A stretch of 36,348 bases of DNA from Acidisoma sp. L85 (GCF_009765865.1 NZ_LMUQ01000011.1:1-36348), one strand, 5' to 3'; shown: positions 8,569 to 17,748, numbered from the stretch's first letter. Notes: generated by a model not told the origin, from the sequence alone. Numbers and translations: made by a program.

Positions 8569-8585
8569 ATCGGCTTTGAGTGCAA
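8556..8585 (-). promoter_or_regulatory. Candidate σ70-type promoter of the RHH regulator
   Basis: On the minus strand, TTGCAC (8585-8580) is followed after 18 nt by TATACC (8561-8556), a reasonable -35/-10 pair about 25 nt upstream of the GTG start at 8532. It overlaps the TGGATGG repeats. Confidence 0.4.
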
Positions 8586-8782
8586 GGATCTTTCATGGGT
8601 GTTCTGACAGCCTGTTAGACCTATCAACACCCTAGAAGCTTCATTATCGCGTGTTAACATCACGCCGACTGATGCGCCGTGCAGGCTGCTCTCCTCAGGC
8701 ACCCATTCTGCCCGACACCCGGGAACTTGACCGGTGGGGTGGCTAGTCACGAGGATAGACCGCCCCATCTGCTTAAGGATGT

Positions 8783-8960
8783 GTTTTGGCATGGACGGAA
8801 CGTTGCTCGATTCTGTAGACCTGCACGCCGAGAGCTGGACGCCCATTCGCTCTTTTTGGGCATCAAACTCCGGTGGAGATCGTTCGCTCCTAGATTGGCA
8901 AGGGTGGCGATCGGGCCGCGGCTCGCCTTTCGAGGAGGAGAAGGCGTTGACGGGGTTGGA
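8783..8960 (+). pseudogene. HAD-superfamily phosphatase remnant
   Basis: The segment beginning around 8788 encodes FGMDGTLLDSVDLHAESW, which is HAD motif I (DxDGTLxDS, here with the first Asp read as Gly in GMDG) of a phosphoglycolate-phosphatase-like enzyme. In a shifted frame the next expected stretch is visible (FGHQTPVEIVRS, then IGKGGDR). One or more indels separate the pieces, and motifs II-IV cannot be recovered with confidence. It is non-functional. Confidence 0.6.
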
Positions 8961-9317
8961 GGCCAGCGCGCTGTCTGGTACTGGTAGCTGCACTGGATCG
9001 CCATAGTAGAAACCGGATCCTCAGCGCGGCTGACACTCATTGGGTTGCGGAAGACGCTCTTGCATATCGCGTTTCCGCTTCTGCACGCCGGCCGGGCCTA
9101 CGCGCTCACAGACAAAATGGTAGGTCCTACTGATTCCCCGCAATTACTGAGGGACGAAGGTTTCGAGGCGATTGGGGCTTACTCGAAGGACGACGCAATA
9201 TTCAATGCGGATAAAGCGGATCGGGCTTCGAACGATTTACCAACGTGAGCGGGGCTGAACCTTGTAAGAATAGAGGCAAGGACGACGTCCCTAGTGAAGG
9301 GGCCCAAGGAGGCAGAC
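8961..9317. other. Unassigned stretch after the HAD remnant
   Basis: A 67-codon frame at 9045-9248 (+) contains LLRDEGFEAIGAY, which weakly recalls the end of HAD phosphatases, so it may be the far end of the same decayed gene. No intact gene is visible. The AAGGAGG element at 9306-9312 belongs to the following AsmA gene. Confidence 0.4.
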
Positions 9318-11177
9318 GTGGTTCGCTGGTTCATCTACGTCTCCCTAGGACTGATGGGCTTACTATTCGTCGCTATTGTCGCGGTATACTTGCTGGTCGG
9401 ACATTTTAATTTAGCATCTCTCGCTTCGGGCCGCGCCAGCGCAGCTCTCGGCAGACAAGTGACGATTGATGCGCTGCACATAACCCCAGGGCGATGGATC
9501 ACAATCGAGGTCGATGCTGCGCGATTGGCCAATGTACCCGGTGGCAGTCGCCCGATGATGGTCGAGTTGCGCCACCTCACCGCCAAAGTCGACGCGCTGT
9601 CGCTTCTCCACCGTCCTCTGATTGTGCGGCGCCTAGTAATCGATGGCCTTTCAATCTTGGCGGAACGAACAGCCGGCCATACTCCTAACTGGAGATTTGG
9701 TGGGGCGAAGCCGAATCCTACAACGTCCGACAATCGATCTTGGTTTCCGACACTGCTTAATGCCCGTTTGAACGACAGCGAAGTTGTCTACCGCACCTCT
9801 GGCGGAGCGACCTTCCGCACGACGCTGACCAAGCTTTCGATCGTGACGCCAAACGTGACTCAACCGGTCAGGCTGACTGCCACTGGGGCATACAATGGCA
9901 CGCCCATCAGCCTTGCCGGAGAGCTGCAATCGATCGTAGCACTGAGAGATGGAACCATTCCCTACGGCATGGAACTCCACCTAAGATCGGACGAAACGAA
10001 GTTTTCGTTCAAAGGGACGATGACGGACCCGCTCGATGTAGACGGCGCCAAAGGCGCGGTCGTGCTTGAGGCCCCAACACCGAAAGCCCTACTGGCGCTT
10101 GCCGGGCTAACTAACAAATCTGACGTTTCACTGCAACTCGCCGGACAGTTACAACGGGATGGCGATTTGTGGAGCCTGACAGGTGCAACAGGCGAACTGA
10201 AAGACAATCCCATCACGGCAGCTTCGTTGCAATTGAAGGAGGGTAGCAAAGGTAAGCCTGACGAGGTGGCCACTAACATCACCTTCTCTCGGCTCGACCT
10301 CAGTGGCTTGCTCCGAGGCGGAAGCGGGGGTGGTGCGTCGGATGCCGATATTCCTATCGATGTTCCTCGATCGCCGGACCCACTCATCGACGCGCATTTG
10401 GCCGCCCGCCAGCTCGTCTACAATGGCATCCAAGGCTCCGATGTTAGCCTCTCCGCGGCGGTCACGCCTGGTCACATCGCCTTAAGGGCGCTGGCACTGA
10501 CTTATCTTGGCGCAAGCATCCGAGCTGATGGGCGGCTTGAAGCCGCGGGTAAAATTGGCCGCGTGTCGGCAAAGGTAGTCGTGTCAGGTGCCGACATTCA
10601 GCAACTGCGCCTCGTGCTGGGGCTTGCATCAGTACCCCTCTCCGGCAAGCTTGACGCACAACTTGTTGCTTCGTCGAGCGGCGCTACCTTCAACGCGGCG
10701 GCCCGCGCTGCCGATGTTGTCGCCGCCGTTTCGATGAAAGGAGGCACTATTGCCCGCCAGGTGATCGAAATGGCGTCAACCGACATACGCTTATTGTTCC
10801 GAAAAGCCCAAGGAACGACCCCAGTTTCCTGCCTCTTGGGTGTGTTGAATATGAACGACGGCGTAGGCACCATCTCGCCGCTGCGCATTCGGACAGCGTC
10901 CGGAACCGTTGTGGGCGAGGCCCGATTCGACCTCTACCGGCGCACATTAGACCTCATGATAGGCAGCCAGCCTGCATCGACGGGCATCTTCGCTCTGGAT
11001 ATTCCAATACGCGTCTATGGAACTTTCGCCAATCCGACGGTGCGGCCTGCTCAGTGGTCACCAGCCAGTCGAGCGAGGTTTGCGACCGCGACGGTGCCTA
11101 CCAGATTGCCGCCGAGCCTGCAGCAACTCGTAAACCAAAATCCTTGTCTGCACCCACGGGCTGGGCCGAGGCAATAG
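9318..11177 (+). CDS. AsmA-family protein (619 aa)
   Basis: This is a large inner-membrane-anchored periplasmic protein of the AsmA / bridge-like lipid-transfer group, implicated in phospholipid transport to the outer membrane. One transmembrane helix near residues 3-25 (YVSLGLMGLLFVAIVAVYLL) is followed by the AsmA N-domain (ASAALGRQVTIDALHI, then VELRHLTAKVDALSLL and PLIVRRLVIDGLSI). Long β-rich repeats follow, and the C-terminal AsmA_2-like part contains NMNDGVGTISPLRI and GEARFDLYRRTLDLMI. The start GTG 9318 has a perfect AAGGAGG 5 nt upstream, which decides it over GTG 9294. The gene is uninterrupted and stands alone between remnants. The exact cargo is unknown. Confidence 0.87.
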   Translation: MVRWFIYVSLGLMGLLFVAIVAVYLLVGHFNLASLASGRASAALGRQVTIDALHITPGRWITIEVDAARLANVPGGSRPMMVELRHLTAKVDALSLLHRPLIVRRLVIDGLSILAERTAGHTPNWRFGGAKPNPTTSDNRSWFPTLLNARLNDSEVVYRTSGGATFRTTLTKLSIVTPNVTQPVRLTATGAYNGTPISLAGELQSIVALRDGTIPYGMELHLRSDETKFSFKGTMTDPLDVDGAKGAVVLEAPTPKALLALAGLTNKSDVSLQLAGQLQRDGDLWSLTGATGELKDNPITAASLQLKEGSKGKPDEVATNITFSRLDLSGLLRGGSGGGASDADIPIDVPRSPDPLIDAHLAARQLVYNGIQGSDVSLSAAVTPGHIALRALALTYLGASIRADGRLEAAGKIGRVSAKVVVSGADIQQLRLVLGLASVPLSGKLDAQLVASSSGATFNAAARAADVVAAVSMKGGTIARQVIEMASTDIRLLFRKAQGTTPVSCLLGVLNMNDGVGTISPLRIRTASGTVVGEARFDLYRRTLDLMIGSQPASTGIFALDIPIRVYGTFANPTVRPAQWSPASRARFATATVPTRLPPSLQQLVNQNPCLHPRAGPRQ

Positions 11178-11235
11178 GGTGCAGACTTGCAACTGCCCGC
11201 GCAGCAGATTGCGGAGCCATCCCGCATAGCCAAAA

Positions 11236-11600
11236 TCACGCCGCCCGGGGAACGTTCCGCCGGGAGGACTGCTCAACGACGGTCTCTACAGCCTCAGCGA
11301 CCTGCCTCGTAGCTTGGTAGTGGATCATGTGCCCTGCCGTCCCTAACGACCTGGAGCACGCTGCCCGTGACTGCCGCTTTGAGCTGTCCGGATCGACGCT
11401 TGAACACAACCTTATCGCCCTCGCCCGCCATAATGACGACCGGCAGCGTCAAGTTTTTGTGGTGGCCACGAAGTCCAAGCGCGCCTGGGATCATCAAGGC
11501 GCCATCCTCCGATGTCGCCCTTATCTGGGAAGGGCGGATCGCCATGGCGGTCGAGAACCCTGCTTCGCTCTGGAATGCGATAGCCGGTCGGGGCGCAGCC
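11236..11600 (-). pseudogene. α/β-hydrolase C-terminal remnant, frameshifted
   Basis: On the minus strand the sequence STAMAIRPSQIRATSEDG, then LTLPVVIMAGEGDKVV, is the cap end and acid-residue strand (Asp in GEGD) of epoxide-hydrolase/dehalogenase-like α/β-hydrolases. After LQVVRDG the frame slips by one base near 11328. MIHYQATRQVAEAVETVV, which would follow the catalytic His, continues in the next frame to the TGA at 11238-11236. The N-terminal part with the nucleophile is absent. It is non-functional. Confidence 0.72.
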
Positions 11601-11610
11601 TTCTGAACAC

Positions 11611-11931
11611 GAAAGCGCTACCTCCGATGTTGTGAGGATACACAGGGGCCGAAAGGCGCCGGTGAGTCGGCTCTAGGAAACGGTGTCTCGGATCGAGTTT
11701 ATACCACTTTGCAACGTTAAGCTTGGGACGCCGAAAGCGCCATCGACATTCCACAAGTGGATGACCAGGTCGTTCAGCGTCCCTCAAATTTAAACTTCAG
11801 TTACGTTCTTGCGCTGATCGAGCACAACCTCAACGAGTACGCTCGGGGCAATTTGCCGCCGCTCAAGGCCTAAGTCGCCATTCCAGCAGTGAACGGTGAT
11901 GCGACTCAAAGTGTCGAGAGGCCCTCGCTCG
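11611..11931. other. Gene-free stretch, no recognised content
   Basis: No recognisable protein, RNA or repeat is visible on either strand. Minus-strand frames between 11521 and 11993 are open by chance and show no family features. Confidence 0.45.
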
Positions 11932-12501
11932 TCAGCCGGGCAGCATGGGCTTGCCTTCGTGGGCAACAAGGAGGTCATGCATGTCGTTAGCATGCTCCTC
12001 CTCGACGCCTAGAATACCTTCAAGCATCACGCGGGTTGTCGTATCGTCGTCACCGAAATAGCGGATCAACTCCCTGTAGTGTTCGACCGCGATGCGTTCC
12101 GCAACAAGGTTCTCACGGATCATGTCGACAAGGTTGTCTCCCTCGACATATTGCGACGCTGACCGGGTCGCGAGACCCTCAGGGTTAAAGTTTGGCTTGC
12201 CGCCCAGCTGATTGATCCGCTCGGCAACCGCGTTCATGTGTTCTTGTTCTTCTCGTGCATGCTCCGCAAACTCGGCCTTGACTCCTTCCGAGGAAATACC
12301 CGTCGCGGCGATCGAATGCATTGTGTAGCGCAGCACGCAGACGATCTCGGTCGCGAGGACAGTCTGTAGAATGTCGATGGTCTGATTAACATCACCCCGA
12401 TAGGCTGCCGTCACTGCCCCTTCGGAAATGTGCTGTCGCGCCATTTCGCGCAGGGCTTTCACGTCGCTCAAGAACGGCTTTTGGGGGTCGGGGATGGTCA
12501 T
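11932..12501 (-). CDS. Ferritin-like (bacterioferritin-type) protein (189 aa)
   Basis: This is a four-helix-bundle di-iron protein. The metal-ligand pattern is visible in order: Glu in LATEIVCVLRY (helix A), the EEQEH motif in EHAREEQEHM (helix B), Glu in ENLVAERIAVEHY (helix C) and EEEH in GVEEEHANDM (helix D). It belongs to the bacterioferritin-like/DUF892-related proteins common in Alphaproteobacteria with oxidative or desiccation stress functions. The start is taken at ATG 12501 (MTIPDP), where homologues usually begin; an upstream in-frame ATG at 12534 adds 11 residues, and neither has a strong ribosome-binding site. There is no signal peptide. It probably stores or oxidises iron. Confidence 0.85.
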   Translation of the reverse strand: MTIPDPQKPFLSDVKALREMARQHISEGAVTAAYRGDVNQTIDILQTVLATEIVCVLRYTMHSIAATGISSEGVKAEFAEHAREEQEHMNAVAERINQLGGKPNFNPEGLATRSASQYVEGDNLVDMIRENLVAERIAVEHYRELIRYFGDDDTTTRVMLEGILGVEEEHANDMHDLLVAHEGKPMLPG

Positions 12502-12534
12502 CGAGCAATCTCGCTGCTTGCTGAAAGTCAACAT

Positions 12535-12960
12535 GTTGTAGTCCGACTCTTGCCTCTCAGAAAGGCGCCTTGGGTCCGGTCAGCTCGCTCAAACCCGTTA
12601 CTCACGATAATGTCATTCAGAGCTCGCTCCGGCCGCGCTAAGCCCTCCGCGAAACGAACGGGCGGGAGCCTCGGCCGCTCGGGAGAGCGACTGTTAGAGA
12701 AGCGCGGCACGGAGAAACGGCGATTGTGCCGCGAGCTGCCCATCGCCGCGGATGCCGGCGGGTAGATCGCGGCTGGAGCGCTGAGCAGCAGCGACGTCGA
12801 CGATGCTTTGGAGGTTGCGTCGGCGCAGGGAAGAGTTCGTGATGCCCGGCTGGATGCCGAAGCGAATAGACTTTACACCATTGGGCGCGGTGTAGGTCGA
12901 AGGTCGCCTTCCTTATAGTGAAGTCATAGGGAAAGCCCGCGCTCAGCAGCTGAAGGTCCT
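12535..12960. other. Gene-free stretch, no recognised content
   Basis: This stretch is upstream of the ferritin-like gene and must carry its promoter, but no clear -35/-10 pair stands out. No protein family is recognisable on either strand. Confidence 0.4.
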
Positions 12961-13239
12961 GTGGTTCCTTTCTTGAAAAGAAACCACCCTTCCCTTGTTG
13001 GCAAGGAATGCCGCGGCTACGCCGAGGAGGCGCTTCGAAGGATTCTTGCCGATCGCTATGACCTGTCGTCGGCTGAAGTAGAAGAGCGGGTCGCAAAAGC
13101 GAAGCACGGAGTTGAATATGGAATTAGGAAAGTCGCGCCGCATTGCGCCGTGGACGTCGAGTATTTTGCGGCATGGAGATATCCTATTCTTTCAAAAGCA
13201 ATATTGCCGCTTACGGAGATCTACACCGCATATTCATGA
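12961..13239 (+). CDS. Hypothetical protein (about 92 aa)
   Basis: I do not recognise this protein. A GTG at 12961 opens a 92-codon frame with mixed helical character (YAEEALRRILADRYDLSSAE, then VEERVAKAKHGVEYGIRKVA) and a more hydrophobic C-terminus ending TEIYTAYS. There is no signal peptide, membrane helix or known motif, and no strong ribosome-binding site before 12961. It lies between the ferritin-like gene and a SnoaL pseudogene in a decayed zone, so it may itself be a fragment of a longer protein. Confidence 0.35.
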   Translation: MVPFLKRNHPSLVGKECRGYAEEALRRILADRYDLSSAEVEERVAKAKHGVEYGIRKVAPHCAVDVEYFAAWRYPILSKAILPLTEIYTAYS

Positions 13240-13380
13240 CGTGCGTCCTCCTGCTGCTAGGCTGTCTCCCCTAATGTGTTGATGCCGCCTGTCGATGATG
13301 AGTCTAGCCTCGTCAATTTCGTTGCAGATTCTCGTTTCTCATGTAATAGGATTAAGTCAAGCTAGCCAGCGGAGCACGCC

Positions 13381-13792
13381 ATGGCGACGATGATTGAGTT
13401 AGCCGAAGCTTTCTTTGTTTCGTGCGATACCGGCGGCGGTTGGGAGAAATGTAAGACCTTCTGTACTCCGACGCTAGCTTCGCATGCCAAAACACGGCGC
13501 TGTCCGATATTACAACGCTTAGCGCCTAACGGAGTGGATGAAGGGCCTTTTGGTCGCTCTGACAAACAGCAGTTACGAGGTAAAGTCGTTCGCCGCTGAT
13601 GAAACACGCGGGAACGTCATAGCCTATGGGGCTTTTACCGGCACCCACCTCAATGGCGGCCCAATTGCGCCCACAGGCAAGACCGCGATAACTGACTACG
13701 TCTATGTCATGCAGTTCGAGGGCGATCAGATCGTTCACATGACGAAGATATGGAATTCTGGATATGCTCTGAAACAACTCGGATGGAGGTGA
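13381..13792 (+). pseudogene. SnoaL/NTF2-like protein, two frameshifts
   Basis: ATG 13381 (GGAG about 7 nt upstream) starts MATMIELAEAFF and GGGWEKCKTFC. One base is missing near 13468: reading in the next frame gives ACQNTALSDITTLSA. A second missing base near 13522 leads to the third frame, EWMKGLLVALTNSSYEVK, which runs to VYVMQFEGDQIVHMTKIWN and the stop at 13792. The whole is a clear NTF2-fold (SnoaL-like) protein of about 137 aa if both bases are restored. Substrate unknown. Confidence 0.72.
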
Positions 13793-13830
13793 ATTGTTGC
13801 ATCGGTCGGTGCGACAGATACCATGTTCTG

Positions 13831-13875
13831 GCGCGACGATCAGGATCGGAAACGTGTTGACCCTGATCGTCGCGC
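13831..13875. repeat. 14-bp perfect inverted repeat (stem-loop)
   Basis: GCGCGACGATCAGG (13831-13844) and CCTGATCGTCGCGC (13862-13875) are perfect reverse complements separated by 17 nt. The stem is GC-rich and no T-run follows on either strand, so a simple intrinsic terminator is unlikely. It sits 38 nt after the SnoaL pseudogene stop. Confidence 0.6.
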
Positions 13876-14240
13876 AGCAACCGAGGCGTCCAGGTGCCTC
13901 CTTCAACGCCAACCGTATCGGCGCACTCCGCCCACCAGATAAGATCATACGCATCCCAATGCGTCTTCACTCTTTCACTTTGTGAGCCTTCATTTGAGCC
14001 TCTCAGGCTGCTCTTTCGTCTCAGGCGTTCACCGCCGCGCCTCACCACCTCAAATCAGAAAATGGGACCAGCAATGGGTCCAAAATAGTCGGTTCTAGAT
14101 TCCATGAGTGATATCGGCGTGCTATACGGAAGCCCTCGCGGAGTGGATAGATTCGAACTCCAGACCTCGACCCGAGCAGCATGCGGTATTATCGTTTCGT
14201 CATAAAACGCTGGAAGGACTGTTATCGCGTGTCGACTCTT
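13876..14240. other. Gene-free stretch
   Basis: No coding content is recognised. The stretch holds the TTATCGCGTGT motif (14222-14232), and near 14145 a tRNA-like T-loop sequence (TTCGAA) without a pairing stem. Confidence 0.45.
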
Positions 14241-14402
14241 TCAGGCGACTTGTAGCGACCCGCTACACAGAAGCTCCACTCTCAGCTTAACGCAGGTGAG
14301 GTTCGGGGATAGGTCGACGCTTCCACCCCAGCAGGATGTATCGGCCGCGTAAGCTGGCGACTGAAGTGCTACTGCGAAAATAGCCGTCGCGAGCCAACGC
14401 AT
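14241..14402 (-). CDS. Possible small secreted peptide (53 aa)
   Basis: ATG 14402 is preceded by GGGAGG about 5 nt upstream, and the peptide opens MRWLATAIFAVALQSPAYA, a textbook signal peptide with an AYA-A cleavage site. The mature part would be only about 34 residues (ADTSCWGGSVDLSPNL followed by a stretch with two more Cys). No family is recognised. It lies 258 bp downstream of the sugar permease operon on the same strand. It may be the truncated start of a longer secreted protein. Confidence 0.35.
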   Translation of the reverse strand: MRWLATAIFAVALQSPAYAADTSCWGGSVDLSPNLTCVKLRVELLCSGSLQVA

Positions 14403-14660
14403 CGCGCCCTCCCATTTCGTTCTCGGAAGAGTAGCTACCCACGCCAAGTAGATCAACTCCTCCGGGAAATCCGCCGATGCTCTGAAGTTTTGAGGGTGTG
14501 CTGAACTCGCGCACCCCCACTCGCAGGTAAAAGAGCGGTCGCTTAGTGGGTAGACCCAATACGGCGAGGCTAGGGAAGCGTAATCGCCAGATCGTAGTGT
14601 TCGCCCATGCCCTCATCCGCGCGATGTGTGAAAACCAAGGCGCTCACAGATGGCGCAGGC

Positions 14661-15491
14661 CTATTTGGCGGCGCCTTGCGTGATACCGGCAATGAAATGC
14701 TTTGAGAGGACGACGTAGAGAAGCGTAATCGGCAAGGCGGCGAGTGTGAGGCCCGTAAATAGAACACCCCAGTTCGTGACAAACTCGCCCATGAAAACGG
14801 TCAGCCCTTGAGGAAGGGTCTTGAGGTTGTCAGATGAAATAAAGATCAGCGGGAAGAAAAAGTCGTTCCAGATGGGCACCGCATTCTGAATGGCCACGAT
14901 CACCATCGCCGGCCGTGCCAAAGGCAGCATAATAGAAAGCATGATCCGCAGTTCACTCGCCCGATCCATGCGGGCGGCTTCCTCAAGCTCTTTCGGCAAC
15001 GAGCGGAGAAAGCCCGTCATGATGAAAACGGCTGAAGGCAGCCCCATGGCGACATAGACGAGAACGAGGCCCGCCAGGTTGTCGACCAGATGGAGGCGGT
15101 CGAGTTCAATGAACAGAGGGATGATCGCGAGTTTCAGAGGCACAGTCATTCCGCTGATGAAAAACATCAGAAACAATCCGCTCGCCCGAAACTGGTACCG
15201 GGCGATGGCATAAGCCGCCATCGTGCCGAAAAGGAGTATCAGCAGGATCGACGCCACTGTGACGCTGAGGGAGTTGGCGAGATAGCGGACGAAATTCGTG
15301 TCAGTCCAAACAGTTGCGATATTGGTGAGCGCGAAGCTTCGCGGAAGTGAAAATGGCGATGAGAACAGCTCGACATTCGTCTTGAACGACGACGTAACCA
15401 TGACGAGGAGCGGGTAGAGCATCACGAAGGCGTTGAACAGGAGCAGGATCTGAATCCCGCTATTCTTGATCCCCTCGTGCCGATTGGACAT
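14661..15491 (-). CDS. Carbohydrate ABC transporter permease, MalG/UgpE type (276 aa)
   Basis: This is the second inner-membrane permease of a CUT1-type sugar importer (binding-protein-dependent transport family). Six membrane helices are apparent, starting ILLLFNAFVMLYPLLVMVTS. The cytoplasmic EAA loop that docks to the ATPase reads EEAARMDRASELRIMLSIML, followed by LPLARPA. The C-terminus GITQGAAK is typical. The ATG at 15491 shares its A with the TGA of the upstream permease gene, so the two are translationally coupled. It is last in the three-gene operon, and no ATPase gene follows. Confidence 0.93.
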   Translation of the reverse strand: MSNRHEGIKNSGIQILLLFNAFVMLYPLLVMVTSSFKTNVELFSSPFSLPRSFALTNIATVWTDTNFVRYLANSLSVTVASILLILLFGTMAAYAIARYQFRASGLFLMFFISGMTVPLKLAIIPLFIELDRLHLVDNLAGLVLVYVAMGLPSAVFIMTGFLRSLPKELEEAARMDRASELRIMLSIMLPLARPAMVIVAIQNAVPIWNDFFFPLIFISSDNLKTLPQGLTVFMGEFVTNWGVLFTGLTLAALPITLLYVVLSKHFIAGITQGAAK

Positions 15492-16426
15492 CAGACCTCG
15501 ATCTCACGGCGACGTAGGTAGCGCAGCGCAACCGCGGTGGTTCCGGCGACGGCGATGAACATGAGGACAGCGAGCGCGCTTCCTTGCCCAAAGTTCTGGA
15601 TGCCGCTCGTCTCGCTGCCAAATGCCGTACGGTAAAAATACAGGCCCAGAACATCCGTGGAGCCTCCAGGCGAGCCATCGACGCCTGACATGATGTAAGG
15701 AAGCTCGAACCAGTTGAAACTGCCGATGAAGGTGAGCACACAGACGATCGTCACACTCGGCGCCATTAACGGCCAGATGATTCGGGTCAGGAGCGAGAAA
15801 TCTCCTGCACCGTCTAGCCGAGCGGCCTCCAGCAACTCCTTGCCCACGCGTTGCATCCCAGCGAGCAGGACAAGGGTGGGGAAGCCGATCCAACTCCATA
15901 TATTGGCGAAGATGATGCTGCCCAGTGCCGTCGACTCATCCCCAAGCCAGGCCCGGCCGGAAATATGGACAAGTGCGAGGGCATTGTTGACGAGGCCGAA
16001 AAGCGGGTGAAGGAATAGCTTCCAAAGAAACCCGACAATGACCGCGGACAGCACCACCGGCAGGAAGATGATGACCTGGTGTATACGGTGGCCCGGAAGT
16101 GCTTTCAGTAAGGCGAAGGCGATCAGGAACGCGGTCCCGTTCTCGAACACCATCAAGGCGATAAAGACGATGATATTGTGCCACAAGGCACGATAGGTGT
16201 TGTCGCTGAAGGGATGCTCCAGAAGGACCTGCCGGAAATTAGCCAAGCCGACGAAGTGCGATGGTTTCAGGCCGTTAAATTCATAGAAGGCGTATCGAAA
16301 GGCTGAGAGGAGCGGAAAAAGCACGAACGCCGTCATCACGATGACCGCAGGCGCCAATAGCAGTCCAATCCACAACGAGCGCATTGAAACTCGGGGTAAG
16401 AACGGCCACCGGCCCCTACGCGTCAT
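15491..16426 (-). CDS. Carbohydrate ABC transporter permease, MalF/UgpA type (311 aa)
   Basis: This is the first permease of the CUT1 sugar importer. The helices begin LWIGLLLAPAVIVMTAFVLF, and the EAA loop is EAARLDGAGDFSLLTRIIWP followed by LMAP. The preferred start is ATG 16426 (MTRRGRWP), one base after the TGA of the binding-protein gene and preceded by AGGGAAAATGAG. A start 12 codons further upstream would overlap that gene. The 3' end overlaps the MalG-type gene by one base. The membrane pair would form the translocation channel for the sugar delivered by the preceding binding protein. Confidence 0.93.
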   Translation of the reverse strand: MTRRGRWPFLPRVSMRSLWIGLLLAPAVIVMTAFVLFPLLSAFRYAFYEFNGLKPSHFVGLANFRQVLLEHPFSDNTYRALWHNIIVFIALMVFENGTAFLIAFALLKALPGHRIHQVIIFLPVVLSAVIVGFLWKLFLHPLFGLVNNALALVHISGRAWLGDESTALGSIIFANIWSWIGFPTLVLLAGMQRVGKELLEAARLDGAGDFSLLTRIIWPLMAPSVTIVCVLTFIGSFNWFELPYIMSGVDGSPGGSTDVLGLYFYRTAFGSETSGIQNFGQGSALAVLMFIAVAGTTAVALRYLRRREIEV

Positions 16427-16427
16427 C

Positions 16428-17675
16428 TCATTTTCCCTGGAATGGCGTGTACCATTTTGCAACCCCGGCCGTCACGTCAGCACCAAGCTGCGCGGGGGTT
16501 ATGCTGCCAGCCATCATCTTGGTGATGTTGGTCTGTAAAAGTTCGGACCCCGTCGGGCTCTGGAACCTGAAGTAGACGAGGTCGATTTGCGGCATGGCCG
16601 TGGCGTTCAACGCGGCCACTTTAGCCAGGAGAGGATCACTGATCGTCACGCCCTTGATGGGTGAGATATCCCCTAGCAGCGAAACCAACTTATCTCCGAA
16701 GGCGGGCGTGCCCATGTAATTCACCAATGTCAAAGCGGCAGCCTTTTGCGGCGACGCGGCGTTGACGGCATAGCCGCCGTCATAGAACTTGGTCACGTAA
16801 CCCGGGTCGCCGGCTTTAGGCGCGGGGGGCGCTATAAAATCCATGTTGAGCTGTGGGTTCTGAGTCTTGAAGTCGGCAATGTCGAAGCTGCCATCCGCGA
16901 GCATGGCGGCGCGGCCACTTAAAAAGAGCTGTCCCGAGGTCTCGTCATCCACGCCCTCGTAGCCGTCCGGCATATAGGAACGCAGCTCGAGGAGCTTGCT
17001 GAGAGCCGCGATATAGCGGGGGTCCTTGAAGGTCGTCTTGCCGGTCGTCAGATCATGCACGAAGTCCGGCCCAAGAAACGGATTTGTGAAGACCGCCACG
17101 AACATCTCGTTGAACCAGCTGGTTCCCAGGCCATTGGCCAGGGGCGTGATCCGCTTTTCCTTAAGCGCCTTGCTCACTGTCAGCAACTCGTCCCAAGTCT
17201 TTGGCGGCTGCAAACCGGCCTTGGCGAAAACATCCTTGTTGATGAGGAGACCGAGGGTCTGGGAGGCGAATGGCATCGCATAGACCTGACCATCGGCGCG
17301 ATAGCTGCCGGACAGCAGCGCGTCGGACGGAAGATTGCCGAGAGACGGCACCGTGGTCTTGTCGAGCTTGAGGAAGTAGCCGGCCTTGATGAATTGTTCG
17401 AGCCAGCCATAGGCATGGACATGGATGACATCGCCGCCTCGGCCGCCGGCAAGGGCGGTGGAGACGATGGTGGGATAGCTCTCGTCTGGAAAAGCCTCGA
17501 ACTTCACCGTTATATCAGGGTGGAGTTTGGTGAAATCCTTGAATATCTCGGTATAAGCGGCCCTATCTTCCTGACGCCAGGTCCAGAACGAAATCGTGGT
17601 CGCTCGCGCCGCCCCTGCGGCGAAACCCCAGATCAGTGTTGCCCCTAGGATGGCCAATCCTGCAGTCTTTTTCAT
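16428..17675 (-). CDS. Extracellular sugar-binding protein of ABC transporter (415 aa)
   Basis: This is the periplasmic solute-binding protein of family 1 (MalE/UgpB-like). ATG 17675 has GGAGG 6 nt upstream and starts a signal peptide (MKKTAGLAILGATLIWGFAA, cleavage after ARA). The mature protein opens TTISFWTWRQEDRAAY and contains the family pattern GGDVIHVHAYGWLEQFIKAG, and later LFLSGRAAMLADGSFDIADF. It is the first gene of the minus-strand operon with the two permeases. The divergent promoter region shared with the kinase contains a candidate ROK operator. Sugar specificity is not visible; the linked kinase and SIS protein point to an amino sugar (inference). Confidence 0.93.
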   Translation of the reverse strand: MKKTAGLAILGATLIWGFAAGAARATTISFWTWRQEDRAAYTEIFKDFTKLHPDITVKFEAFPDESYPTIVSTALAGGRGGDVIHVHAYGWLEQFIKAGYFLKLDKTTVPSLGNLPSDALLSGSYRADGQVYAMPFASQTLGLLINKDVFAKAGLQPPKTWDELLTVSKALKEKRITPLANGLGTSWFNEMFVAVFTNPFLGPDFVHDLTTGKTTFKDPRYIAALSKLLELRSYMPDGYEGVDDETSGQLFLSGRAAMLADGSFDIADFKTQNPQLNMDFIAPPAPKAGDPGYVTKFYDGGYAVNAASPQKAAALTLVNYMGTPAFGDKLVSLLGDISPIKGVTISDPLLAKVAALNATAMPQIDLVYFRFQSPTGSELLQTNITKMMAGSITPAQLGADVTAGVAKWYTPFQGK

Positions 17676-17748
17676 TGCCGCCTCCGAGATGTTCGAGACT
17701 TGAAGCACGATCAAATCATATCCCTTGCCAAGATTCCATAGAGTTCGT

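Noticed and set aside
14125-14170. tRNA-like T-loop (GTTCGAATC on the minus strand)
   Set aside because: The bases either side of the loop do not form a 5-bp T-stem, and no acceptor, D or anticodon arms can be found upstream.
17055-17648. 197-codon plus-strand frame antisense to the sugar-binding protein
   Set aside because: Shadow of a well-supported gene, with no family features of its own.
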